A stretch of DNA of 64,000 nucleotides from Deltaproteobacteria bacterium. GTDB lineage: Bacteria; Myxococcota_C; UBA6777. How positions within the stretch are numbered: position 1 is the stretch's first letter; each line of letters opens with the position of its first letter. The position numbers were made by a program, and so were the translations under genes. Below the pieces are notes generated by a model that was given only the letters and a program-made list of their open reading frames with translations, was not told the origin of the DNA and ran no database searches. Positions 8,915 through 17,977 of this stretch are shown here, in pieces. The stretch covers positions 424,492-488,491 of the forward strand of contig SBHC01000010.1 of NCBI GenBank assembly GCA_006226375.1, given 5' to 3'.

Positions 8915-10333
8915 ATGAACCGAATGGACCAACTGCAACGACTGTTTCCTGAAGCGTTTGTCGACGGCCGCCTGGACCTCGAACAATTGGCCAAGCTCTG
9001 CGAACAAGAGCAACCAACCACGACAGGTTCGCCCCGACAATCGGGACTTTGGTGGGAAGGCAAGGAGCAGGCCTACCAGGAAAGTCAGACACCATCGCTT
9101 TGTCAGTGGGAAGTGCAGGAGACAACATCGGGAGCGGAGCCCCTTCATACTCTGATTGTGGGTGACAACCTCGACGCTCTCAAGTTGATGCAGCCGGACT
9201 ACCGCGAACGCGTGTCGATGATTTATATCGATCCACCCTACAACACCGGACAAACCTTCTCGTACCGCGACAACTATCGAAAGCAAAAGTCGCAAAATCG
9301 CGCGAAATCTAATTCCCAGGTACCACCTCACCAACGCGCGGGCGAGGAGTTTCAACGTCGTCATGGGGGCTGGTTGTCGATGATGTACCCACGCCTCATC
9401 CTGGCTCACCAATTGCTCGCACCTACGGGGGTGATGTTTGTCTCTCTCGATGACAACGAGCACCACTCGTTGCGCTTCCTCATGGATGAGATCTTTGGTG
9501 AGGACAACCTTGTCGCCAACGTCATCTGGCGAAAGAAAGTGGTTCGAGGTCGAGGCGCAACGCACATTCTGCCCCAGACCGAAAATATACTGGTGTATGC
9601 GAAAGATCTGTCGCAGCTGCCCGCCTTTTCCGAACCGCTCACCGAGAAGATGCGCAAGGAGTACCGGTACGAAGACGACCAAGGTCCCTACAAGCTCATC
9701 CCCTTGGCCAAATCAGGCACCGCCCACTCCCCTCGCCCCAACCTTGTCTATCCGATTGAAGCTCCCGATGGCACAATGATTCCGTGCCCCACTCACCAGT
9801 GGCGATGGAGCCAGGAGACCCTCGCCGCCAAGCGTGACCAGATTGTCTTTCGCAAAGGGCGTGACAAGAAATGGCGTGTGTTCACCAAACAATACATGAC
9901 CCTCAACGGAAAAGACCGTCGCCGAACTCCTACATCCTACTACGACAGCTACACCACCACCCACGGCACCCAAGATATGAAGGCGTTGTTCGGGGAGGTC
10001 GTCCTGGACTTCCCCAAACCTGTCGGTTTGCTCGAAGACTTGCTGGTTTGGGTCACAGGTGAATCCACGGAGCAAGAGCACATCATCCTCGATTTCTTCG
10101 CAGGGTCCGGCACAACAGGAGAGGCTGTTTTACGATTGAACCAGGCCGATGGTAGAAACCGCCGCTGCATCCTAGTCCAGATCCCTGCCCCAACGCCCAC
10201 CAAAAGCGCGGCACACCGGGCTGGCTACACAACCGTTGCCGATGTGTGCCAGGAGCGATTGCGCCGCGTGGAAGAAGACCTTGCCCCCGATGAACCTTCT
10301 GCCTTTCGGTGTGTCCATCTCACGCCAATGTAA
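8915..10333 (+). CDS. solitary type III-like adenine-specific DNA methyltransferase (Mod-like)
   Basis: 472 aa beta-class amino-methyltransferase. Order of motifs: N-terminal Mod-type opening (LFPEAFVDGRLDLEQL), DPPYNTG (motif IV, about residue 107), a variable target-recognition stretch, then DFFAGSGTTGEAVL (motif I, about residue 392). The D-P-P-Y tetrapeptide implies N6-adenine methylation. The protein is somewhat shorter than typical type III Mod subunits. No Res helicase/endonuclease or other restriction gene lies within the window: upstream is a membrane protein (seven-base gap) and downstream a secreted protease. It therefore looks like an orphan methyltransferase, perhaps a remnant of a type III system or an epigenetic regulator. 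Confidence 0.88.
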   Translation: MNRMDQLQRLFPEAFVDGRLDLEQLAKLCEQEQPTTTGSPRQSGLWWEGKEQAYQESQTPSLCQWEVQETTSGAEPLHTLIVGDNLDALKLMQPDYRERVSMIYIDPPYNTGQTFSYRDNYRKQKSQNRAKSNSQVPPHQRAGEEFQRRHGGWLSMMYPRLILAHQLLAPTGVMFVSLDDNEHHSLRFLMDEIFGEDNLVANVIWRKKVVRGRGATHILPQTENILVYAKDLSQLPAFSEPLTEKMRKEYRYEDDQGPYKLIPLAKSGTAHSPRPNLVYPIEAPDGTMIPCPTHQWRWSQETLAAKRDQIVFRKGRDKKWRVFTKQYMTLNGKDRRRTPTSYYDSYTTTHGTQDMKALFGEVVLDFPKPVGLLEDLLVWVTGESTEQEHIILDFFAGSGTTGEAVLRLNQADGRNRRCILVQIPAPTPTKSAAHRAGYTTVADVCQERLRRVEEDLAPDEPSAFRCVHLTPM

Positions 10334-10344
10334 CCCACAGCCAA

Positions 10345-10374
10345 TTGCATCTTGAACCCCTTCTCCCCTACAAT
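10345..10374 (+). promoter_or_regulatory. sigma70-type promoter for the matrixin-like protease gene
   Basis: TTGCAT (10345-10350), 18-bp spacer, TACAAT (10369-10374), placed about 29 bp before the ATG at 10403. TTGCAT recurs as the -35 element of the promoter at 26154. Confidence 0.5.
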
Positions 10375-10402
10375 CGCCCTGTAGGATTGTTGGAGAGATG
10401 GA

Positions 10403-13270
10403 ATGAACAAAACAAAAGCGTGTTGGTTGGGTCTAATCCTCCTTGGTTGCGGCTTGTTGTATGGCTCCACAGCGTGGGCCTGGGTCCCGCTGGTGGTCAA
10501 CGGTCGCTGCCTTCAAAAGGGGAATGTATGTTGGACGTCCATTGGAAATGCGGGGGGAGCGAACTCCTGTTGTGACCCCTCTTCGGGCAACATCACACAA
10601 TGCCTGAGCCAAAACCCTTGCCAGGGCACCAGCAACTACCACTGGCAAACCAAAGACCTTCCTGTCCTTTGGTACTTCAACGAAAACAACATGGCGGGCA
10701 AAGAAGGCTACGCTGGACTCGACAGCAACACGCTCGAAAAGCAAGTCCAGGTAGGATGGGACGCCTGGACCAAGCCCTCCTGTACGTCGTTCAGGCACCA
10801 ATACGGAGGACGCACCGACCGCCTACCCTACTGGCGAGACCAGGTCGTTGTTCTGTACCTCACAGCCGGAACGGACTGGGCTCAACTCGGCATTGGCCCC
10901 AGCACATTGGCGTTTTCACTCCCCATCCCTGACAGCAGCGGCGCTCTCCGTGACGGCGACATCTACTTCAACCCAAGCCCCATGGCGTTTCTTTGGGGTC
11001 TTCCTCCCGTTGCCAAGCAGCAAATCGACTTCACAGACGTTGTCGCTCACGAAGTAGGACACTCCATTGGCTTCGGTCACAGCGAGAAAACCGACGCTGT
11101 CATGTACTTCAGCGTTCGCGGTCTCGGCCCTCTCTACCAAGGCCTCAACACCGACGACCAACAAGCCATCTGCACCACCTACCCGCTTCAACAAGGCTGC
11201 AAAGCCAACGCCGACTGTGGAAACTGCCGCATCTGCGACAAAACCAACTGCGTGGACCAAGTGCCTGCCACCAGCGAATCGTGTCGTCCGTGCAGCGCCG
11301 ACAAAGACTGTGGAACCAACGGTCGCTGTGTCCAAACCCCGCAAGGACGCCGCTGTATGCAAGCGTGCGGCACTGGAAGCTGCTGTCCCACAGGATTTCG
11401 CTGCGCCACGGTCGCCAGCAGCAAGGTCTGTGTCCCTGAGCTGGGGTCGTGTCCCGCGGTCACCTGCAGAACAGACGCAGACTGCGGCTCGGGTGAAACC
11501 TGCACAGGAACGCCCAAACAATGCCAACCGTCCACACCACCGCCTCATACGAAGGCCTGCCTTACCACATGTGACACAGACAGCGACTGTCCATCCTCAG
11601 GAACCTGCTTGACCGTAGCCCATGAAGCCAAACGCTGCGTTCTTCCCTGCACCAACGACGCATTCTGCCCGCAAGGGTTGGCCTGCCAGCGCTTTGCCAA
11701 CAAGTCCTATTGTATGCCGATCGATCCTCCCTTCTGCCCTTGCAACAAAACAAGCGACTGCCCCACCGGACAAGATTGCTTGCGCGGGCTCTGCCAAAAA
11801 CCCGGAGGAGGCCAAGCCACAGACTGGTGCAACGACAAGGTCCACTGCCAAACAGGGTTGCTCTGTGCCTACACGGCCAACCGCCAGATCTGCGCGCAAA
11901 GCTGCGACGCTTCGAGCTCTACCGTCGCCACGGGAACGATCGGAGGCCCCTGTCGGCTCAATCGTTCCTGTGACGCTGGCCTGTCGTGCCAACGTTTGCC
12001 CAACGGCCCCTGGCTGTGCCTTGAACCATGCAAGACCGCCACAGACTGCACCCACGGAGGAACCTGCGCACCGCTCAGCACAGGGGGAACGTCGTACTGT
12101 GTTTGTCGTGAAGACAAAGACTGCAAGACAGGCAAGAGCTGCAACAACGCCAACACGTTGTTGAGTTCCCCAACCTCGGGTGCTTGTGGCGACAAGACTC
12201 TGTCTTCCCAGTGTTCCAAGGGATTCCAGTGTGAAACCCTCCAGGGCATCTACAAAGTTTGTTTGCCCGAACCCAACCGCAAAGAGAACGAAGAATGCGA
12301 CACCTTCCGTCGCTGTGTGGCCGGCTACAAATGTGTCCGACATCCCGTTACACCCGGCACATCCATTTGTTTAAAGGAATGCGGTGCCAGCTTGTTCTGC
12401 CCGTCCGGAACCTGCTTTACTGTCAACGGAAACAACGTCTGTTTGTGCCAGGAAGACAGCCAGTGCCCCTTCGCTCATGTCTGCAACACCAAGCTCTTCA
12501 ACGGTCGTGGACTGTGCGAATGCCAGTCGGAAGCCTGCAAGAACTGCGGCGACGGGACCTGCAACGAGAAAGGCGGCGAGACCTGCGAGACCTGCCCCAA
12601 AGATTGCGGCTGTGGCTTGCGCAAATGCTTCCAGGGCAAATGCGTTGGAACCTGCGGTGACGGAACCTGCGACCCCAGCGAGAACTGCAGCACCTGCCTG
12701 GATTGCAAATGTCCAGAAGGCGAGGAGTGCGCGAGAGGAGCCTGCCGAACGTACTGTGGTAACGGCACCTGCGACAAAAACGAAACCTGCGCGACCTGCA
12801 TCCTCGACTGTGGTTGTCCTGGCAAACAACGCTGCATCAACGCTGTTTGTGTGGGCGGATGCGGCGACGGAACCTGCGATCCCAACGAGAATTGCATCAC
12901 ATGCAAAGACGACTGTGGCTGCGCCCAGAACAAAGTGTGCGTGCAAGGCAAATGTGAGGATCCATCCACGCAAACCGACTGTGGCAACGGCACCTGTGAC
13001 GTGACGAAGGGCGAAGGCTGTGACAACTGCCCCAAGGACTGCGTTTGCAGCGCCACCGAACAATGCTCCCAAAACACCTGCAAGTTAATACCGGGCAAGG
13101 AGCCCACCCCGGTGATTCCCGATCTGCCTCCAGCCCTCAACCTTTGCCACCTGTCCAACACCTGCCCCAAAGAAGGCTGCGGCTGCTCTGGTCCGGCCCT
13201 CCCACCGACCCAATTCTGGTTGTGGTTCAGCGTGTTCCTCTTTTTCTGGCTCCTCCGACGTCGTTCGTGA
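10403..13270 (+). CDS. secreted matrixin-like zinc metalloprotease with Cys-rich repeats and MYXO-CTERM-like tail
   Basis: 955 aa. A signal peptide (to about residue 26, AWA) is followed by a matrixin-type catalytic domain with HEVGHSIGFGH (residues 216-226; three zinc-ligand His) and a nearby Met-turn (AVMYF). From about residue 245 to 900 the protein is densely Cys-rich: first disulfide-type repeats (C-x-x-D-x-D-C), then at least six GDGTCD/GNGTCD-type repeats with CPKDCGC endings. The C-terminus has GCGC, a single hydrophobic helix and RRRS, which resembles the MYXO-CTERM sorting signal of myxobacteria. It is probably displayed on the cell surface or released after processing. An early LLGC is not read as a lipobox because the hydrophobic segment continues past it. 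Confidence 0.88.
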   Translation: MNKTKACWLGLILLGCGLLYGSTAWAWVPLVVNGRCLQKGNVCWTSIGNAGGANSCCDPSSGNITQCLSQNPCQGTSNYHWQTKDLPVLWYFNENNMAGKEGYAGLDSNTLEKQVQVGWDAWTKPSCTSFRHQYGGRTDRLPYWRDQVVVLYLTAGTDWAQLGIGPSTLAFSLPIPDSSGALRDGDIYFNPSPMAFLWGLPPVAKQQIDFTDVVAHEVGHSIGFGHSEKTDAVMYFSVRGLGPLYQGLNTDDQQAICTTYPLQQGCKANADCGNCRICDKTNCVDQVPATSESCRPCSADKDCGTNGRCVQTPQGRRCMQACGTGSCCPTGFRCATVASSKVCVPELGSCPAVTCRTDADCGSGETCTGTPKQCQPSTPPPHTKACLTTCDTDSDCPSSGTCLTVAHEAKRCVLPCTNDAFCPQGLACQRFANKSYCMPIDPPFCPCNKTSDCPTGQDCLRGLCQKPGGGQATDWCNDKVHCQTGLLCAYTANRQICAQSCDASSSTVATGTIGGPCRLNRSCDAGLSCQRLPNGPWLCLEPCKTATDCTHGGTCAPLSTGGTSYCVCREDKDCKTGKSCNNANTLLSSPTSGACGDKTLSSQCSKGFQCETLQGIYKVCLPEPNRKENEECDTFRRCVAGYKCVRHPVTPGTSICLKECGASLFCPSGTCFTVNGNNVCLCQEDSQCPFAHVCNTKLFNGRGLCECQSEACKNCGDGTCNEKGGETCETCPKDCGCGLRKCFQGKCVGTCGDGTCDPSENCSTCLDCKCPEGEECARGACRTYCGNGTCDKNETCATCILDCGCPGKQRCINAVCVGGCGDGTCDPNENCITCKDDCGCAQNKVCVQGKCEDPSTQTDCGNGTCDVTKGEGCDNCPKDCVCSATEQCSQNTCKLIPGKEPTPVIPDLPPALNLCHLSNTCPKEGCGCSGPALPPTQFWLWFSVFLFFWLLRRRS

Positions 13271-13320
13271 TACCATCCCCTGACTTTCCAGCCATCGCAT
13301 TCAAAAAGAAAGGTTTTCCT

Positions 13321-13923
13321 ATGGCACATAACAACGCATTTCTGAAGCGCGTCTTGCAACGCTTGCCGTCCTCTGATGTTCGAAGCTTCCACTTTGAAAA
13401 ATGGGATGTTCCAGGACAGCCGACGATGGAAGGTTTTGGTTTGCTTCCTGTCGACAGTGTGGACCCTGAGGCGCTCATCGCAAGCGTCATGGATGTCGAC
13501 AACTACACCGGAAACATCGACCATGTGGAAGAGTCTCGCTCTGTCTCAGACTCTCGCTTTGAGCCGCCGGAAAAGGTCCGTTTTTACCAAAAGATCAGCA
13601 TCCCCGTGTTGGGTTCGATTCAGATGGAATCCGTGCTCATCGACGCCGGAGAGATCGAAGGGTTCCGCGTGGCCTACTGGGAAATGCTCGACCAAGAGAC
13701 CGAAGCCCTCAACAAACGACAAGGCATCCGCAGCCAATACAACAACGGCGCCTGGATGGTAAAGCCTGGCTTTGTCGGCTACGCGCTCAGTTCCGCTCCC
13801 CGCCGCGATGACGTGGGCTTCATCAAGTGGAAAGCCCTCACCAAAGGTGCTGATGTGGGCGCTTCCTCGGTGATCCGCAACAACATCGAAGGCATGGTTC
13901 GCTTCTCCAAGCAACGCTCCTAA
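13321..13923 (+). CDS. SRPBCC/START-like protein of unknown ligand
   Basis: About 200 aa from the ATG at 13321, with AAAGAAAGG upstream. The reading frame is open further upstream but there overlaps the protease gene in another frame. The sequence opens VDPEALIASVMDVDNYTGNIDHVEE and then alternates beta-like strands (VRFYQKISIPVLGSIQMESVLID, GAWMVKPGFVGYALSSAP), which fits the SRPBCC (polyketide cyclase/START) fold. No signal peptide or membrane segment is visible, so it is likely cytoplasmic. The start is 50 bp after the protease stop. Confidence 0.6.
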   Translation: MAHNNAFLKRVLQRLPSSDVRSFHFEKWDVPGQPTMEGFGLLPVDSVDPEALIASVMDVDNYTGNIDHVEESRSVSDSRFEPPEKVRFYQKISIPVLGSIQMESVLIDAGEIEGFRVAYWEMLDQETEALNKRQGIRSQYNNGAWMVKPGFVGYALSSAPRRDDVGFIKWKALTKGADVGASSVIRNNIEGMVRFSKQRS

Positions 13924-13958
13924 CCCCTCTGGACTTCCTCCCCTTCCTTCCGCATCCC

Positions 13959-14780
13959 TTACCCTCCAAAGTTTCGGTACGGCACATCCCACAGCGTGGA
14001 GTGAAACGCAAACCCCAGGCTGCGGTAGCATGCGATCGCTCCGTGGTTGCGGTCCGATACGTGCAGAGCGATGGTCGAACACCCTCGTCGCTGCAGTTCC
14101 TCCACGACGGCTCCACAGACCGCTCGTGCCAGCCCTTTGGCCCGATGTTTCCGGGCCGCAACAATGTTACCCAACACACCAACCTGTTCGTTGGGAGCGT
14201 ACACATGGGTGCCCACCACACAGGACAAGACGCCCTGCACAAAACCTCCAAAGTACAGGCCCGAGGATAGCTGGGATGGCTCAAAGAAGTTACCTGGGTA
14301 ATCCAGATAGACCTGATGGATCGCTTCCAACGAGTCATCGGGTGTGAGCACCCGAATCTCGACAGATTCATCGGTAGTGACTGGGGGAGGTGGAGTCCAT
14401 AGGTTTGCATCCAGACCCATACACCACATCGCGTCGTGGTCGTACAGTTCGCAACATTCGGCAAATGCAGCTTCATGAGAGTGAGGGATCTTGGCAAACG
14501 CATCCCGAGGCATCTGGTCTCGCAGCTCCGAGAGGATCTCGCGGATTAAGTCAGGTGCTCCTAACGAAAGAATGCATGGCGTGGAGAGACCTTCGTAGAT
14601 AAGAACGATGGCCCGGATGTGCTCATCGTAGGTTGCCACCAACCATCGACAGTTTGAGAAGAAGGGCTCCTGCAAATCCCCCAGCAAGTAAGCAGACTCC
14701 ACAGGAGAACGACGCAAGAAGTTACGCAGAAGAGTCTTATCTTGTGTCACAAAGCAACGAACACGAGGCGACTTTTGCAC
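13959..14780 (-). CDS. GNAT-family N-acetyltransferase
   Basis: 273 aa with a GTG start at 14780. The N-terminal half is a divergent acetyltransferase-like module (FLRRSPVESAYLLGDLQ). The C-terminal half carries the canonical acetyl-CoA pattern: LGNIVAARKHRAKGLARAVCGAVVEEL (Q/R-x-x-G-x-G/A loop variant) and NHGAIACYRSLGF. Duplicated GNAT proteins of this size often show this layout. Substrate unknown. It precedes the RND pump genes on the same strand but faces no obvious partner. Confidence 0.8.
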   Translation of the reverse strand: MQKSPRVRCFVTQDKTLLRNFLRRSPVESAYLLGDLQEPFFSNCRWLVATYDEHIRAIVLIYEGLSTPCILSLGAPDLIREILSELRDQMPRDAFAKIPHSHEAAFAECCELYDHDAMWCMGLDANLWTPPPPVTTDESVEIRVLTPDDSLEAIHQVYLDYPGNFFEPSQLSSGLYFGGFVQGVLSCVVGTHVYAPNEQVGVLGNIVAARKHRAKGLARAVCGAVVEELQRRGCSTIALHVSDRNHGAIACYRSLGFAFHSTLWDVPYRNFGG

Positions 14781-14814
14781 GTTCCCTGTTCCTTATTTTA
14801 AGATAGAGGAGAAC

Positions 14815-17800
14815 TCATCCAACACCGGCGATGGCTTCCCCTTCCATAGACTCGCCCTCTTCTTCCGGAGGAGTGTGTTTGTCTTTGGAGCGATCCACCA
14901 GGTGATACACGACAGGCACAACCACCAGGGTGAGCAAGGTGGACGTGATCAACCCACCGATGACGCTGACAGCCATCGGGGCCCGAGTTTCACCACCTTC
15001 ACTGAGACCCATGGCGACTGGCAACATCCCAAAGATGGTAGCCGCCGTGGTCATAAGAATGGGCCTGAGTCTTGTGCGGCCAGCCTCCACCAAAGCGACA
15101 TTGATATGAGTCCCTTGCTCCCGTAGCGTGTTGGCGTAATCCACCAACAGGATGGCCGTTTTTGTCACAAGTCCCATCAACATAATCACCCCAATCATGT
15201 TGAAGATGTTGATCGACATGCCCGTCACAAACAAGCCCAAGAACACACCAATGAAGGAGAACGGTAGCGACATCATGATCGTAAACGGGTGGATGAAGCT
15301 ATTAAACTGAGACGCCAAAATCATATACACAAAGATAGCGGCAAGAAGCAGCGCCGTGAGCATGTGCCTGGAGCTTTCTTGCATGATCTCGGCCTGGCCT
15401 GCCCAGCTGGTTTGGACTCCCTTGGGGACAATGTTTTTGGCCAAAGCTTCCACGGCAGCCATCGCTTTCCCAAGGGTAACACCCTCCAGGTTTGCCAACA
15501 CGGTAATCTGACGCTGGCGGTCCTGACGTTCGATCTGGCCGGGGCTTCGCTCGGATTTGAACTGCACCAAGTTGCTTAACTCAATCAATCGACCCTTGAT
15601 GTTGCGGACCTTGATTTGCCCCAGATCAGCCATCGTGCGGCGCTGGCTCTTTTGTAGCTTGATCCGAACATCGTAGCGGTTGAAGCCTTCCTGGAACTCC
15701 GTCACCTTGTCACCACGAAGCTGCGTCCGAAGCGCCATACCGATGGTGGCAAGCGGCACCTCAAGAAGCGCCGCACGCTTACGGTCGGGAACCACGGATA
15801 ATTCGGGCTTTCCGCCCCGGTAGGTGTAATCGAGATCCACAAATCCTTTTCGTTTCTTTAGCTCCTGGATCATCTTCATGGCAGCAATGGAGACGTCGTT
15901 CAGACGTTGTCCTCGCAAGTTGAACTGAATCTGTTGGGACCGGAAGCCACTGCCCGATGCCAACGGGTCAATCCGCTGCACTGTGATGTTTGCACCCTTC
16001 ACTTTGGATAGCTTCTGACGGGCTTCTTGGGCCAGAGCAACCTGACCTTTCTTTCGGTCATGACGTTGCACCAGCTTGACCTCGATCTGCCCCAGGTTCA
16101 CCTTCCCCTGACTCCCGGCACCCACGGTAACAAGGGTGTCTTTGACTTCAGGAATGGTCTTGATAATTGACGTGAGGTTTTCGCAGAATTGTCGCGTGGT
16201 TTCCAGATTGGTTCCTTCGGGAAGTTCAACATTGACCGCAAACTCACTGCGGTCTTCCACAGGAGCAAACTCAACACCAATGAAGGGAATCAGCAAAAAG
16301 CTACTGATCAGCAACGCGACCGCAATCACCAACGTCGACCAGCGGAAACGAAGCGCCACCCGAATGGTCCAAGCGTACAGCGAATCCAGCAAGTCGAGTC
16401 CTTTGTCGATCCAACGAAAGGCAAAGCTCTTTTCGGTGTGCTCGTGCTTCAACATGATGGAGCACAACATCGGCGTGAGCGTAAACGACACCAGCATACT
16501 GATCAGAATCGCAAAGCTGATGGTCATACCAAATTCGTAGAAGAAGCGACCGATGATCCCTTGCATAAAGGCCACAGGAAGGAACACTGCGGCGATCGTA
16601 AAGGTACTCGCCATGACCGCAAGACCAATCTCTGCAGTACCTTCCGAAGACGCTCGGAAGGCTCCTTTCCCCATTGTCAGGTGGCGGTGTATGTTTTCCA
16701 ACACAACGATCGCGTCATCAATTAATATCCCGATGGATAGGGTCAGAGCGAGCATCGTCAGGTTGTTAAAGCTAAAGCCCATGAACCGGATGAAGGTAAA
16801 CGTGGAGATGACAGAGGTCGGAATCGCGACGGCGCTGATGAAGGTAGAGCGCCAGTCGTGAAGAAAGAAAAAGATAATCAAGACGGTGAGCAAACCGCCG
16901 AAGAACAGGTCAAATTGGACATCCTTAATCGAGCGTTGGATGTACACCGCGTTGTCGGTCGGAATCGCCATCTTTACGTTGGCAGGTAACATCTTACGAA
17001 GCCTCTTCAGCTCCTTTCGCACCATCGCAGCGATCCGAACGGTGTTGGTTCCCGACTGTTTGCGGACAATCAAAGCAATCGCAGACCGACCGTTGAGAGC
17101 CGAACTCGAACGCGCCTCTTCCTCGGTGTCTACGACGTTTGCAACATCCTTGACCTTAATGAAGCGGCCCAACACGTTGGTGATGACCACGTTCTTAATT
17201 TCGTCGAGGTTCCGCACCTCGCCCTTCATTTTAACGGAGACCTCTTTGCGAGCCATATCCAGTCGGCCCCCTGGAATTTCCAGGTTCCCCGACTGCAAGG
17301 CCCGAACCACATCATTTCCTGTCAGGCCCAATGCATCCAATCGATTTCGCTTGAGCAGGACCTGAATCTCACGGTCCTTTTTTCCTACCAGCGTAACACC
17401 ACCCACACCGCTGACTTTTTGGATGCGCTCTTTGAAGTCATCCGCAATCTTGCTAAGCTCCCGGATGTTCTTTGCTCCCGCCAACGACAGCGTCATCACG
17501 GGCAAAGCGCCCACATCAAACTTGCGGACGGTGGGCTGTTCGACCCCCGAAGGTAGCTCTCTTTGTATGCTTGAGATCTTATCCCGAACGTCTTGCGCTG
17601 CGTCACTACTCTTCCGCGACAAGTTAAATTGAACGATCACCTGGCCTACGTTTTCGAGGCAGACCGAACGAAGCATCTTTACACCATCAATGGTGTTGAC
17701 GGCCTCTTCGATTTTGTCGACCACCTTCTTCTCAATAACCGTCGGATCTGCTCCCGGATAGATCGCAGTCACCGTGATGATCGGGAAGTCCACGTTGGGC

Positions 17801-17910
17801 ATCAGATCAACGCCCACCTGGGGGTAAGAAAAGATGCCCAACACCACAAGCGCACCAATGATCATGGTGGCAAACACAGGTCGTTTGATCGAAACGTCAG
17901 CCAGTTTCAT
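14815..17910 (-). CDS. RND-family inner-membrane efflux transporter (AcrB/MdtB-like)
   Basis: 1031 aa, normal for the family. Begins MKLADVSIKRPVFATMI, typical of AcrB-like pumps. The two halves each carry a large periplasmic loop and membrane bundles; visible are ALTLSIGILIDDAIVVLENIHRHL (TM4 with the paired Asp of the proton relay), GEGRASVNL-like hydrophilic loops, and the repeat GVIMLMGLVTKTAILLVDYAN in the second half. It exports hydrophobic or amphipathic compounds using the proton gradient with an adaptor and an outer-membrane channel. The adaptor gene lies 67 bp upstream on the same strand. No TolC-like gene is in the window. Heavy-metal (CzcA) signatures are not evident, so it reads as HAE1/HAE-type. 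Confidence 0.92.
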   Translation of the reverse strand: MKLADVSIKRPVFATMIIGALVVLGIFSYPQVGVDLMPNVDFPIITVTAIYPGADPTVIEKKVVDKIEEAVNTIDGVKMLRSVCLENVGQVIVQFNLSRKSSDAAQDVRDKISSIQRELPSGVEQPTVRKFDVGALPVMTLSLAGAKNIRELSKIADDFKERIQKVSGVGGVTLVGKKDREIQVLLKRNRLDALGLTGNDVVRALQSGNLEIPGGRLDMARKEVSVKMKGEVRNLDEIKNVVITNVLGRFIKVKDVANVVDTEEEARSSSALNGRSAIALIVRKQSGTNTVRIAAMVRKELKRLRKMLPANVKMAIPTDNAVYIQRSIKDVQFDLFFGGLLTVLIIFFFLHDWRSTFISAVAIPTSVISTFTFIRFMGFSFNNLTMLALTLSIGILIDDAIVVLENIHRHLTMGKGAFRASSEGTAEIGLAVMASTFTIAAVFLPVAFMQGIIGRFFYEFGMTISFAILISMLVSFTLTPMLCSIMLKHEHTEKSFAFRWIDKGLDLLDSLYAWTIRVALRFRWSTLVIAVALLISSFLLIPFIGVEFAPVEDRSEFAVNVELPEGTNLETTRQFCENLTSIIKTIPEVKDTLVTVGAGSQGKVNLGQIEVKLVQRHDRKKGQVALAQEARQKLSKVKGANITVQRIDPLASGSGFRSQQIQFNLRGQRLNDVSIAAMKMIQELKKRKGFVDLDYTYRGGKPELSVVPDRKRAALLEVPLATIGMALRTQLRGDKVTEFQEGFNRYDVRIKLQKSQRRTMADLGQIKVRNIKGRLIELSNLVQFKSERSPGQIERQDRQRQITVLANLEGVTLGKAMAAVEALAKNIVPKGVQTSWAGQAEIMQESSRHMLTALLLAAIFVYMILASQFNSFIHPFTIMMSLPFSFIGVFLGLFVTGMSINIFNMIGVIMLMGLVTKTAILLVDYANTLREQGTHINVALVEAGRTRLRPILMTTAATIFGMLPVAMGLSEGGETRAPMAVSVIGGLITSTLLTLVVVPVVYHLVDRSKDKHTPPEEEGESMEGEAIAGVG

Positions 17911-17977
17911 GCACTACAGCTCTCTTTTAGCGGGGTTCAGACACAACGGAGAAGAGACGCCACGAAAGACGGGAGTT

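Noticed and set aside
11170-13080. Direct DNA repeats in the matrixin-like gene as a mobile or CRISPR-like array
   Set aside because: The periodicity follows the Cys-rich protein repeats in frame; units are degenerate at DNA level and there are no spacers.
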